Notes: a model not told the origin generated them from the sequence alone. 25,100 nt of DNA from Ophioceras dolichostomum (GCA_003049485.1 PYST01000470.1:1-25100), one strand, 5' to 3'; shown: positions 8,341 to 19,681, counted from the first letter of the stretch. Made by a program: numbers and translations.

Positions 8341-9367
8341 GCAGGGGTTGGAGGCCGTTCTGGCCAGCGCCTGGACAGGTCCGCTTCAGTGGCCCGACAC
8401 CAGTAATAGCCCGCGACTTTTTGTTAGCGGTGTCACTAGTTCTCCCCATCACCTTTCGTATTTTTGCCCTTCTTCTTCTGGCGATTTGTTTCTGTTCTTC
8501 AGTCTGCTTGACTACTAGAGTGCAACTGAAGATCGTTTCCCCCAACTGTACGGGCAACCCAGGTACGGCTGCTTAGCTGGGTCTTTTCTTTCACTTCATG
8601 TTGTTCTTCGTTGCTGAGGTCTTCTGAAATTGAGGCCTAGGCTCGTACAAGAACTGTGTGTTGGGGTCTAACGTAGCGAGGCCCCGCCCTGGACTTTTCC
8701 GGTGGCCCAAATACTGGCCAACTTTGCCAACAGCAAGCAACACGCGAGGGAAAAAAAGTAACAACGACGGAACAGAACCGGCAGAGGCGAAGGCAACGAA
8801 GTGAGCGAGGCGCGATAGGCTTCGAATGGAAACACGGTGACATCAATGATGCCACCCATGCATGGGCGATTGGATCTTGCAGCTCCGTAATTGGAGGGCG
8901 TGGTTGGCTGGCTTCTGGATAAGGGAGCTTGAGTGAACATTTCCTCCGCGGGGTTATCCCGACCTGCAAGCGCAATATTCAATTACCCCTCCCCTCCTCC
9001 ACCCCCCGCCCCTTTCGCTGAGGATCGAGATGGCAGCCCTACGACGGGAGCCATTTTTTTGCCTGCTATCAAATGACTTGCCTCGTACTGAATTCTCCCA
9101 TATCATCTGCCCGAGAAGTAAACAGAGTAAATCGCTCCAACAGTGAACCTAACTATGACAGGTCGAGGAAAACGCGACCGACTAGGTACTGTAGGTTGGA
9201 TTGTGCGATCTCAAGCTGTTTCTTCTCTGGTGCGTTTCTTTGAGATCGTGGCGGGGTAAACGACCTGAGGGTTCCTTCCAAGGTACCATTGACGTAATCG
9301 GTTTTTAATCCCACCCCTGTCGCCCAGCCAGGGCCGGGAACACCCCTCTCAGTTCCGTGCTTTCTTC

Positions 9368-9371
<4 letters not shown>
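8341..9371. other. Upstream intergenic DNA with three CCCCT motifs
   Basis: There is no credible gene. CCCCT, the core of the fungal stress response element bound by Msn2/4-type factors, occurs at 8986-8990, 8991-8995 and 9009-9013, about 1.06-1.09 kb upstream of the TPS2 ATG. A single AGGGG is also present near 8343. Such short motifs arise by chance, especially in C-rich DNA, so a role in TPS2 control is only possible. Confidence 0.35.

Positions 9372-9398
<27 letters not shown>
9372..9398. repeat. Homopolymer of 27 T
   Basis: An uninterrupted T run on the + strand, flanked by CGTTC and GGTAGC. It may be simple slippage, or the poly(A) end of an old retroposed copy on the minus strand. I found no recognisable element next to it or target duplication. 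Its exact length is likely to be unreliable in the assembly. Confidence 0.9.
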
Positions 9399-12300
9399 GG
9401 TAGCAACCGACGATTGCATGAGAGCTCGATACCTTGTACGGTTTGACGGATTCTCTTTTGCCTTTATTCCGTGTGTGAGGTAGTATATACGAAATCCTTT
9501 AGTTGCCCGAGGCCGCCGTCAAACTCTGTGAGATGTGTCGTTTGACAGTCTTCACTTAACGGCCAGCTTGCGTGCCCGGGCTTGATGGAATGTTCTTGTT
9601 CCTTCCGGGTCGGTTGCAGGCGCGCCCGGTTAACGCTTGTCCCACGGAGAACCCGGGTGTGTGTGTCCATGGACAGGTACGAGTGTTCGCCTGGCTTGGC
9701 ATTGCATCGATACGATCTGCTTAGATGGACCCGATGGCTCGCATCCCAGGGATATGAGTGCCTATCTCCCGTAGAGGCCCGTCCTAGATTGTGTGTTCTG
9801 TATCACAGGTTGGGAGAATAGCCTGAATGTCATCCGCAAGGGACTCGACTTGAGACGACGCGAGCTTGCATGGAGCCTCGCTACTCCTGCCGAGCTGGAC
9901 TGGGAACAACTTCCCGACCTCCCGAGCGTGGCGGGCTATGCGCCATTTTCTGTGTCTCTTTCTATCTTTTCAAATTCCCACCCTCTTCCCTCACTGTCGC
10001 CCAAGCTTGTCTGGTCCCATGCCTGGAGGACTTTCTCAGCAGGACGAAGGTGCCGCCGGGATGTTCTCGGCTGTACTATTCTCGCAGTCCCGGCTCTTCC
10101 TCTTGGAGAAGCCGAATAGCGCTGCAGAGAAGCGAAAATTAAGTAGGCAGGCGAAAGAATCATAGAGACTAGAGCCCAGGTCCGTTCCACATGGTGCCAT
10201 CCGCGCCCTCTCACTGGCTGACTTTTGAGCACCCCGCCTCCTCAGACCTGCAGCAACGGCTGCGGCCCGGGGCTCGTTCGGCCGATGAAGAAAGGACGGG
10301 CGGGTTGGTTGACGCTTGAGCATCGAGCATTCCGCCGGTGTTTATCGCGGGAATGCATGCTTCTTTCGAGTTCTTAATGACTGTAACAGAGACTGCGGGA
10401 CTTTTGCGGGACCACCGCTTATTGGTTTCGGTTGCCAGCTCATCCACCTCCCCACTGCGCCATCTTGAGGAATTGCCACCCCATGCGCCCGATCACTGAG
10501 GTGCGGCCGCTCGGCCGCTCGGCCGCACCGATCAGTAGTCATTAAGTAGAATTCCATGACCATTGTGCTCTTACCTATGCGGCCTCAGATCGATTCAGTT
10601 GTGCTGTGATTAGTTGTCTGGGGGCTGTTTGATCGGAAGTAGGGCAGCAGGCAGAGAAGAGGCAGTGATCCATCGGTGGACATCTCCGTCCTGCGGCTCC
10701 GGCCTCTGCGATCCGGATACATAAATTTAGTTGGCCGATAGATGGGGTAGAACGGCCTCGGTTGCCTGATCATCCGGCTTTTGTTCGTGTGCCGATATGC
10801 ACAACGGCGACTGCCGGAAATCCAGGTCTCCTTGGCATTCGCCGGTGAATCTCTCCTCCATCCGCCGTGCCAAAATAGCTACAACGTAGATAGGCATTAG
10901 CCCCAAACGCCGTCGGCACGGTTTTTGTGTGATGAATAATTGTAGATCTGGCCTGCCTGATCCGCATGTGTAGTTGCCTACAGAAAACGATAACCGCTCA
11001 GCATTTGTGGTAGACGCGCTCTCTCACAAGCTCTAGACCAAGATGCCGAAGTGCGCCCGAGTTGGGCAGTAGTCGTACTACTCAAGCACAGTGAAGCAAT
11101 GCTAGCTTTCTTCTGATAGCCCCAGATATAGATGGGGGGAATGGCCAAGAGGAGTTTCGTCCATTGCTTCAGAAAGACAAGGGGAAGAGGCGGGCTGGCT
11201 TGCCTGACCGGAGCACACGGGGGGCCGTTGGTTCAGTGTCGGAAACCTTGCGTCTTGATAGTGGTCTTTACGGCCACGATGACCTCTTCAGTGGTACCAT
11301 TGGAGATTGGGAGGCAATGGGCTATGACGAGGCCAGCCGAATCCCGGGAACCGGTGGCTTCCCTTCGACGCATAGGTTCCCCTCAACACACCGCCGGCCA
11401 CATAAGTTTTGTATCATGACAGGCGGCATGATACTGCTAGGATCCGGCGGTAGCATTTCTTTTGGGAGTGCACTTGCTATTTGTGACACAATACCATCAC
11501 TCGTCCCGTTGACGTGGACGGAGGGAGTCCTGCAATGTACCCGATTCATTCTCCTTGGCGTGACCAGTCGACTACGACGCCAGTGACTTTGACTTCAGCT
11601 TTGCTTATGCTCATGATGGGACAATGCCCGTACGGCTCTCTTGGCTCCTTTGGCTGGTTTGTAGTATGAACCGATGGGACGAGAAGCCCTTTGTCCCGTT
11701 TGGCAGCAAGCGAGCCACTGGCGGTCGACGGTCGGACGATTCCGGCCGGCCCTTACGCTGGTTGTCCACTAAGCTAACCAGCTGGGTTGATGAGGCTCAG
11801 AGGTGATTCCAACCAGTGTTCGCAGTCCTTGCCTGGTGTTCCTGTGTAATGTTGCCGCAGAAAGATGCATGCGGCGAGGCCATCACTGAATGGACCGATC
11901 AAGCACCGTGATATTGGCCAAAAGCAGTCTGCCTAGCAAGGCCACGCGGACGGATGCGCTGGAGACGTTTGAAAACTCGTAGTATCGAGGTAGCAAAGAT
12001 GGCGGTCTCGAAGGCGTGAGCTGGTCAGGGGAAGGTCCCAGGTACGATGAGGCAAAACCCCTAGCGTCGACGGCACCAGCGGCCATGACCGCGCCACAGA
12101 CAGGCGGTCGAAGACGGTGTTGAAGAACGCCACATGAAAAGTCCGCTCGGCGTCGCCGCGAGGTGGTGGCGCAAGGAGAGTTCGGTCCTACTCATGCGAG
12201 TGACCCGAGTCGTGACCAGGTCCGCCCCCTAGCCGTTCGGTCCCGGAGTGGGAGGCCGGTGATGATTGATGATGAGCCGGGCTCTCTCACCGCCCATCGC

Positions 12301-12720
12301 ACCCCAGCTTTCGTCGCTAATAGCCCTGTGCCTCTCCACGCCAGCGAGCTAGACATGACGCGGCTCGTCCGTTGCGCGCCCGTGAGGCTGAGCCAAGACC
12401 ACGCTTGTGTCAGGCTGGGCGGGGCAGTCGGCCATCGCCGGTGTGGTGGCCAGCTTTCCCCGTGAGATCTTTCACAGCGCAGGAAAGCCCTCTGAAATGC
12501 CCTTCAGCGGATGAATATCGCTCACTCGGCTTCTCACATGGAGCAGGTCCGCGTAGGTATGCATGCCAGAGATGCCTTCTCTGGATCGTGCTGTGAGGTT
12601 CGCCGGGCTTTCCCACCCCCGAGCCCCTGACTTGTGAGGCCGGCTCGCTCATGGACCCCATCGACGATCCACGATAACGTGCGAAATCGCGCATCGTTTC
12701 CAACTCGAATTAGGTACCCA
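9399..12720. other. Intergenic, no recognisable gene
   Basis: The open frames in both directions are short, overlap one another and resemble nothing known to me; the longest ones I checked begin with TTG or GTG instead of ATG. Apart from the hairpin at 10495-10536 I see no repeat family, tRNA or transposon feature. Confidence 0.55.
10495..10536. repeat. GC-rich hairpin built on an 8-bp tandem repeat
   Basis: GTGCGGCCG (10501-10509) pairs with CGGCCGCAC (10520-10528), and the stem continues past a small bulge through ACTGAG on the left and GATCAGT on the right. The core is also a tandem repeat of GGCCGCTC (about 2.6 units). It could form a stable cruciform or RNA hairpin. No adjacent gene explains it. 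Confidence 0.75.
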
Positions 12721-12721
12721 A

Positions 12722-12793
12722 GGCTGCGTGGTGTAATGGTCAGCACATACGGTTCTGATTCATGAGGCCTCTTCTTGAGGATCGCACAGGGCT
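12722..12793 (+). pseudogene. Degenerate tRNA-like sequence, Gln (CTG) anticodon
   Basis: The 5' half follows tRNA spacing exactly: a 7-nt acceptor strand, T8 and G9, a D stem GTGT (12731-12734) paired with GCAC (12743-12746), and an A box TGGTGTAATGG (12729-12739). The 7-nt anticodon loop TTCTGAT (12753-12759) contains CTG, which would read glutamine codons. The 3' half fails: the anticodon stem has a mismatch and wobble pairs, the T arm has no proper GGTTCGA box, and the acceptor 3' strand does not pair. A T run starting at 12793 is where a Pol III terminator would be. I read it as a decayed tRNA-Gln copy; chance similarity remains possible. Confidence 0.35.
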
Positions 12794-12811
12794 TTTTTTT
12801 TTTCTTTTTTT
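12793..12811 (+). terminator. T11-C-T7 run, possible Pol III terminator
   Basis: A T run begins directly where the tRNA-like sequence should end, which is the normal arrangement for RNA polymerase III termination. If the tRNA call is wrong, it is a plain homopolymer tract of the kind seen elsewhere in this spacer. Confidence 0.35.
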
Positions 12812-15800
12812 GAGTTTCAACTGCTGTGTTAGGTTCCTCTGTTGGCTGAGTCATCGACAGGGTGACCATGGAATTGCCCCAGTGGAGGGTTTGGAATTTG
12901 CTTGCTTCCTTTTGGATGTCTTCCCATCCTTCCTCGCGAAGAGCCCTGGAGGCCGTTCTCATTCAATCCCGTGCGACTCATCAACCACCACCGACCTCCC
13001 CATGGATCTTGAGTCGCCGAGTTGTGAATGGCGCAGTTCAAGAGAGATGAATAGTAACCACCAATCCCTCTCTCTATCTGAAACCTGAAGTCTGGGTCGC
13101 GACCCTGTTTCTGTCTGGAACGGTTCGTGCTCCGTGAAAAAATGAAAGGGGGCCAAGAATGTTCGAACCACCCCGCCGCGAACGCACCCAGCCAGCCGGC
13201 AGTTGATCTTCCTCCGTCCGGCCTCCTCCCCAACTTTTCCCTTGCCCTGCAATCTGGCTGGCTACGGCCTATCTGTGATCGACGACGAAAGGCGGGGGGA
13301 CTAGGCGGCACGGGACGGAAAGCTCGCGCGAACAGGCCCCGAGTTTTAACGGGTGGTCCTGACCCCTTCTTCTCCCTCTGCCCTTCTGGGCGAGGACGGT
13401 GCCATTCCGAGCCGAACAGGGTCCACCCCGCAGAACCTAACTGATCTCGGTCTGTGGTGTCCGCTTGTTCCTTGTTGCACTGGCTGGCTGGCGGGCTGGC
13501 TGGCGGGCTGCTGGCTGATGCCACTGCCGCTTACGTTCGCTCGTGCCTCCTGTCGTTCCCATTCCCACCATGCATATTGGGCGTTGATGGGAGGGCACCG
13601 ATCACTTTAGACCTATCCGTGGTCGCCACGGGCACCGGGCATTGGCCCTCCGAGAATGCGGACCCCGAAGCCGCCGATGGTGCAGACTACTTACTAGTAA
13701 CACCTCCTGGACCCCTCCTAACTTAATCTTCAGCGGATGCCTGCCTACCTCGGCCTGCCCTGGATCACTCTGTCGATAGTTAACACGACTTGGTGCCACA
13801 CGGGAAAGAACGCGTGGACCCTCACGTAGGTACAGGCCCGTCGTGTAGGTGTCTTGTCACCAAGTATAACCCAGAAAGATGTTCGAAGGCTCGAGAGGCC
13901 GTGTCCTGCACGAGCTAGAACCTCAGCCGGGAGCGAAGGACGTGTTTGTGCTCTCGTGCCCTCGTCAATATCGGAAGCGAAGCGAGGGAGGGTGAATGAC
14001 TTCGCAAAAAGAGTCTCGGTTCCATCGCACATTACCTGCCCATTAATGCCATCCCCGATACTACCACCATCGATGCCAACCTGCATTCCTGACCTGCCGG
14101 ACCTTCCCTCCTAGGTACCTAGCACCTAGGCAGATAGGATGTGGCACATTTGGAGCTAGATTGGCGGGTTGACCGGGAGGCAAGTCTGTCCATAATCGTT
14201 TGTACAGCCCAGGTATTTTCCTTTTTTCTCCCGACCCTATTTGGCCGCATGGATTTCATTCCAGGCACTGCTCCCTGCTGCGGTAAGATATCTCGATGAT
14301 AGCACGGTGAGAGCTTGGAGGGATGTACCTCAACGGCCGCAGCTAGTGGTTGTGCCGCTGGCCGAGCTGGACTTGACCGTTGAAGCGAAGCCAGTTCGAC
14401 CGTCGTGGATACAATGGCTAGGACCTACCACTTTAGGAACTGCATAGACGAACCGCCGTGCCCGGTCCCCTAAGACTCTAAGCTCGGAGCCCCAAACTTG
14501 GACCTAGTGGCTCTATGAGGCGAGCGAGGATGCTTATTAGGTTGTATAATGGTAATATATCGAGCTGGGGGACGTCGCGGGGGTGGATTGAGGCCAGTGC
14601 TTTGGTCGAGTGGTAGAAGGAGGACCGCGTGCGAGGCGTTCGATATTAAATAGAAGGCACAGCGTGGGGAGTTCAATCGAGACAGATTTGGGAGCGCAGA
14701 ACAGCAGTCATCACCTGGACGAACGGGTTCATGCATGGTTGGGGGTGGTCGGGGCGGTTTGTAGTGGTGTACCATTTTTTATCGACTGGCCGGCATCCGG
14801 CCGGTGGGCGGTGCTACAACTGGCTGACTGGCTCGCTGGCTCGCTCTCTCGCATGCTCGACAGTTTTGCTGCAACGCAATACGACCTCGTAGGTAGCATG
14901 CAGTGAGAGACCGAGAATTCCAATCTTGTGTGACCTCTGCTCGTTTCTAGAGATTAAATCCGTGCAAAGCGAGCTGTCTAGATGTCGTGGCCGAGGAGTG
15001 CGTGTGAGATCTCTCGCGGAGGACGGCGTCGGCTCAGACCTCAACGGTTAGGACATGTCAGCCTGTTAAGTGGTTCTTGAGTGGTCGATTTCCAATGCTC
15101 ACGCATCAAAATGCCTAGCGCTGCGTCTTCCGACGTTTGACCCTTGTGCTGGACGATCTCCGGTCCAAAGCCATGCTGTCGTCAGCACGCAGCCATAATC
15201 TGCAACTCTTACCCTGGGACTCGTGGCTCGCCGTGGAGTTTGCCCTACTCGCGTGCTTGCATCATTGCCTTCTGCGCCTTCGAAGTAAGGAAGACAGGTT
15301 GGGTTGATGTCGACAATCTATAGCGTGTGAAGGGGACCATTTTATACTACCGTCTTTGACAGACTGGGTGATATGTACCGGCTGGCGCTTGGCCCCCATC
15401 GACACCACCCTAGCCGAAGAAATGTAGAACATGGAAACTGTTGCGCAGGTGGTTTTTCTGGAAGGCGTCTGGAGATCGGCGCTTCGCCAATCGAGACACC
15501 GCTCAAGAAGAGCTGACCTGAACGGCCATGATCTGAGCTGGACATTCCTGGATGCATATTCCGTACGTACCCGCAAGGAGATGGCACGGCTAACCCTCTT
15601 ACACTGGAAGTGGCTGGCTGAGAGATGCACTTTCCTATGTGCATCCCATCTCTGGGAACCAAAGCGGGCGGGCACAGCGGCCCAAGGCTTTCAACGGTCC
15701 TCCTGGTCGGCCACCGGCTCAGGGCGACGCATCACCCCACCAAGGGTGCATCATGTACGGATCTGGACGTGCCTTCTTAAAGCGTAGGCAATGTTGCCAG

Positions 15801-16952
15801 GCACCAGAGACACGGAGGAGTCATGAGTAGGGGCATTGGAGACAGGCACACTGAGGATGGATCGCTTTGTGACTGTGAATCTTCGACGGGGCCGCCCCCC
15901 TCCGTCATCAGTTCCTCGCCAGGAACGTCAGATGATGTTGGATGTTTGCCTCGAGTGATTCCGAATGCCAAGACTCGGGCGCGGGCTTTCCTTTGCGTGC
16001 AACCGAGGCCGGGCGCAGAAAAGATGTCGTTGCAAGGTCGTGACCCCGGGTTTATCACAATCAAATCAGCGTCGAGGAGAAAGGTGGTCAAGGGGGGGGT
16101 GCTTCGCTGTCCCAAGCGTTTCGTGCTTTGCGTGCCTGACATAGTGCTTGTACATATTCCGTACCTCGTACATGCGATGGGATCGATCCCACCTACCAAC
16201 CTGTGATGCAGCGATGCCCGCAGCAGCTAGCGCAGAGGCCAAGAGAAAGAGAGACGGGGCCATCAAGCGGCCGAGTAAACCTCCTGCTAGAAGCATGCTT
16301 GAGTCTGCTTGCAGCCAAATCATTCCCTGGCATTATTAATGGCCTCGTTGATTGCTTGGGGTTGCATCGCGATATTGACCTTGCTGGACTCATGATATCG
16401 TGCTTGCGATCGCTGGAGTGTGGACATCACGACGACCATGCGTTCACATTGCGCTTGGGCTGGAGGGGCAGATGGAAATGAGGGGTTGAGAGAGGAGGGG
16501 TCGAACCGAGGGGTTGAATTGGAGAGAGGCTGGCTGATCAGTGATTACTGATGTCGTCAAGGATGGTTAGCGATCTCCTAAGTCCCAACCCCCTGTGATT
16601 CCGGTGGTTTTGCTGCACGTCCCCTGCTGGGTCCCTTGCTGCCAGTCCTCCAGCACTGGGCAGGTGAGCGGCACTGAGGCCCTGGTCCTGGCACTCCACT
16701 ACGTTGGGATATCTTTTTTACCAGGTCTCAGTTTTTCAAGCGTACCGCTAAACTGTTTAAGGAAATGGTCTCAGAATCCTTCTGATTTTTGCCTGCCTTT
16801 TCATTTTGCCTTTTTACTTTTCTTATCTCCGAATTTATTTTTATTCTGCCATCAAAATTCTCCACCCCACACCACTGGGGACTCACGGGGAGGATCTCTC
16901 TTACCAACAAGGAGCCCCTTCCTGATCTGAGCAGGGAGTTTCTTTTGTTGGC
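12812..16952. other. Intergenic, no recognisable gene
   Basis: The longest ATG-initiated frame I checked here is 127 codons (15823-16206, +) and resembles nothing I know. The 231-codon minus-strand frame at 12829-13524 begins with GTG and has low-complexity content. Small motifs include the perfect palindrome CTAGGTACCTAG (14111-14122), the inverted repeat GGCCGG-CAT-CCGGCC (14788-14802), and CTGG-rich simple sequence near 13480-13517 and 14820-14850. Confidence 0.5.
13485..13508. repeat. 12-bp tandem repeat, two perfect copies
   Basis: TGGCTGGCGGGC is present twice in a row, inside a longer CTGG-rich stretch from 13480 to 13517. This is ordinary simple sequence. Confidence 0.8.
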
Positions 16953-16970
16953 TTTTTTTTTTTTTTTTTT
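16953..16970. repeat. Homopolymer of 18 T
   Basis: An uninterrupted T run. It lies at the edge of a T-rich stretch (about 16720-16970) in which no gene is evident. Confidence 0.9.
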
Positions 16971-17685
16971 ACTTCCCTCGAATCTCTGTTGTCGTCGCAT
17001 TGCTCTGTATTGCATGGCCGTCTTTCCCTTGTATTATCGTATCAGGTGTCAAAGCACTCGACTGTGTTCGAAAGAGGTCTGTTGGGTTGACACGGTATGA
17101 AGTGTAGCCCGTCTGCCCGTATATGCAATAGCCAGCCATTTTATTTGAAGGGTGATGCCATCACCGTGCGTGCAGGAAGGATTCTTTACGATCTGCGAGG
17201 TACGACGAACATGCATGTGAGCCACAATTTTTGTGCTCTAAAGCTCTGCCCCAGACGGGGTCCATCCATCCCTTGGTCGCCCGAAAAGCAGCGAGGGCAG
17301 CTGGTTTGCCCGGCGATAAAACCCCACCCAGCTGGTCCATCGTGACCGTGTTCTTGTCGTCTCTGGCTGGCGGCAGAATTCCGTGTTTCCAGCAGCCTGA
17401 TTCCATTCGGATTGCCGGTTGTACCTACATCTGGGCCTGGCTGGACTGCTTCCGGATTGGCCACATGTGAGTGCCCTCTGTTCGTACCTCCGTATGTTCC
17501 GATTTCCAGGTGGTTGGTTTGCAAAAAACGCCAGCAGACCATCCTCCAAAACGCCCAAAACAAGGGGATGTGGAAGAATTGGAAAAAGGAAACCCGAGCG
17601 TTAGCAACGGCGAGGAAACAGCAGCTGGGGGCCCTCTGAAGTCGCATCATCCACACCCTCCTTCTACGGCCATCACACCCACACG

Positions 17686-17718
17686 ACGCACATATACATA
17701 CACGCGCGCGTGTGCGCA
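17686..17718. other. 33-bp strictly alternating purine/pyrimidine tract
   Basis: Every base from 17686 to 17718 alternates purine and pyrimidine. The central part is the 12-bp palindrome CACGCGCGCGTG (17701-17712) with a (CG)4 core. Such tracts are classic candidates for left-handed Z-DNA under negative supercoiling. It lies about 2 kb upstream of the zinc-finger start codon. Confidence 0.7.
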
Positions 17719-18780
17719 GCTCCTCGTTGCCCCCCTGCATGGAGGAAGCAGCAGCAGGAGGACTTCTTGGGAATGTGATGAAGGCCGGACAGTGAGTTGC
17801 ATGTAGGACTCTATTGAGAAATATAGAGGTGAGTTATGATGGCAGCGCCCCCTGTCACTGCCTGGTGCCAGCCTGTCTCTCTGGGTTGGTCAGGTCCAGA
17901 CAACCTCACATACCTCACCATTTTACCTGTCTACCTGCCCGCCCTGTTCCGTTCGTGAGTGTGCTGGCCACAAGTTTCGGCCGTGGCGGTTGTCTCGTGC
18001 TCTACACAGGAGCGTATCTTTCCTCGAGTGGTGGATCTGGTGTGTGCTGCTGCAATTATTCATCACCATTCAAGCTTAGGTGACCCCGGTCTCCCGTCGT
18101 CATCCGCCCGCTGTGCTACCCATAGCACATGCCGCTGCCGCCGCCTCCTCCCTCTCCCTCCTCTCATGCGTTTTGTTTCGTCAAGTCGCTTTTTATCGTT
18201 CGCCCCAATCCCTGTTCTTTTTTACCACCTCAGCCGGTTCTATGCACTCGGTCCGGACCAACATCGCCACATTCCCTGCCTCCCGACTAAGACCGCTCGC
18301 TCGCTCGCTCTGTCTGGCGAGTCAGCGAAGCCCTGCCGCCGCCGCAAGCCCGCCTCCTCCTCCTCCTTCTTCCTTCTCCTCGTCCTCCTCTCTCACTCTT
18401 CTCTTGCCCAACCTTAGCTTTTTTCTCCTCTCTTCATTTTCTGCCCCTGAACGGATAGTCGGTCTAGGCAGGCGGTTGCCAGGCTTTGCCAGCTTCGTTT
18501 TCGCCCCCACGGCCTCTGTTGCTGTCAATTCCACAAAAAACTCACATCAGCCAATTTAGAAACCACCTCCGTACATTTTTACCGACTGGGAGGCAAAGAG
18601 GGAGGCACGCGCAGTCAGCTCTGTGGACCTGCTTTTCCCACCTGCACCCTACTAGATTGATCCCTGATTGATCCATCATTCCTCGCCTCCTGACCGTCCT
18701 AGCTTGTGCCTGGGCGCTGTACCAACCTGTACCTAGTGCCCCTGCCTGTGCCTGTACTGTACCTGTCCCGCGCTAAAAAA

Positions 18781-18800
18781 GAAGAGAGAGAGAGAGAGAA
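18781..18800. repeat. (GA)n short microsatellite
   Basis: A run of about nine GA units, followed by an A-rich stretch to 18808. It lies in the presumed promoter or leader of the zinc-finger gene. Confidence 0.8.
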
Positions 18801-19219
18801 AAAAAAGAATTCCCCACTCGCCTGCCAGTCGTCATCTGCCACCAAACATCCGAAGGTGCAGATTCTGGTGCAGGAGATTTACTTGGCTACGACCAAGGTG
18901 GCCGCCTAAGCTGTCTTAGTCCATCGCCCACCCACCAACACCTGCAGCGTCTCGACTTGCGACAACAAGTCGCAGCACCCGGAGTGCTCGCACTCAGACG
19001 AGACAGCGCCCCTTGCTGCAGCACCATTTTCCCCCCTTCTCTCTCTTGACTCCAATTCCGGGCATCGCCAGTCCCATTTCCCATTCCCTTCCATCTCTCC
19101 CTGACCGATCCGATCCCCTGATCCCTCCGTTCCCATAAGCAACCCGAAAGATAATACGGAAAAAAAGGAAAAGGGGAAGAAGGGCCAAAAACGAACAAGA
19201 ACGAAAAAGCTTTCCGCGA

Positions 19220-19348
19220 ATGAAGTCGCTCGGCATCTCAGGCTCCTCCTCCCTCTCCCTCCAATCCTCTTCTTCCCTCTTCCCTTGCCCTTATCCTTCC
19301 CCTCCTCTTTTCGTTCCGTTCTCCGTCCCGACCTCCACAAATTCGTAA
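19220..19348 (+). CDS. Upstream ORF (42 codons) in the zinc-finger gene leader
   Basis: ATG at 19220 opens a 42-codon frame ending in TAA at 19346-19348. The peptide is Ser/Pro/Leu-rich, a consequence of the pyrimidine-rich DNA, and is unlikely to be functional itself. It ends 333 bases before the main ATG, and I find no other ATG between its stop and 19682. If it lies in the mature leader it would be expected to lower or condition translation of the main frame. It is real as a reading frame; its use is unproven. Confidence 0.4.
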   Translation: MKSLGISGSSSLSLQSSSSLFPCPYPSPPLFVPFSVPTSTNS

Positions 19349-19681
19349 TAATTCCCAAACGACCACGCACGGCATCTGTGATCCCTCTCTATCCGACCTT
19401 ACCATTTATTTGTCCATCTGTCCGTCCTGTCGTCGCCGCCTGCCGCCGCCGCCGTTCCTGCCCGCTGACGCTGATAGTCGTGCGCTGTTCCTTGGTCGCC
19501 CTTCCGACCCCCCCGCTTTACCCCTGCCACTCCTTGAATCCCCCAACCTGTTTGTGCGGCCAACTCTCAGCCTCACCGGGCGGGCCACATAATACACCCA
19601 CCTGCGCCTGCACGCTCCCTCTTCCCGTCCGGTCCAGTCTTCTTCCATACCCCTTCTTTTTCCCTCCAACCATCGTCCATC

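Larger units (their letters stand above)
16971..19681 (+). promoter_or_regulatory. Upstream region and pyrimidine-rich leader of the zinc-finger gene
   Basis: This stretch becomes strongly C/T-rich toward the start codon, particularly about 18100-18480 and 19020-19680, a usual look for promoter-proximal and leader DNA in filamentous fungi. It contains an alternating purine/pyrimidine tract (17686-17718), a GA/A-rich patch (18780-18808) and a short uORF (19220-19348). I cannot place the transcription start. A long leader, possibly with an intron, would be unremarkable for a fungal regulator. Confidence 0.45.

Noticed and set aside
11164..11586. 140-codon plus-strand open frame in the spacer
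   Set aside because: It begins with TTG, includes a small internal repeat (FPSTHR) and shows no recognisable domain.
12829..13524. 231-codon minus-strand open frame
   Set aside because: It begins with GTG, has low-complexity Pro/Ser/Arg/Gly content and resembles no family; it probably reflects GC-rich non-coding DNA.
15823..16206. 127-codon ATG frame in the spacer
   Set aside because: This is the best ATG frame I checked there, but it has no recognisable domain and is overlapped by frames of similar length on the other strand.
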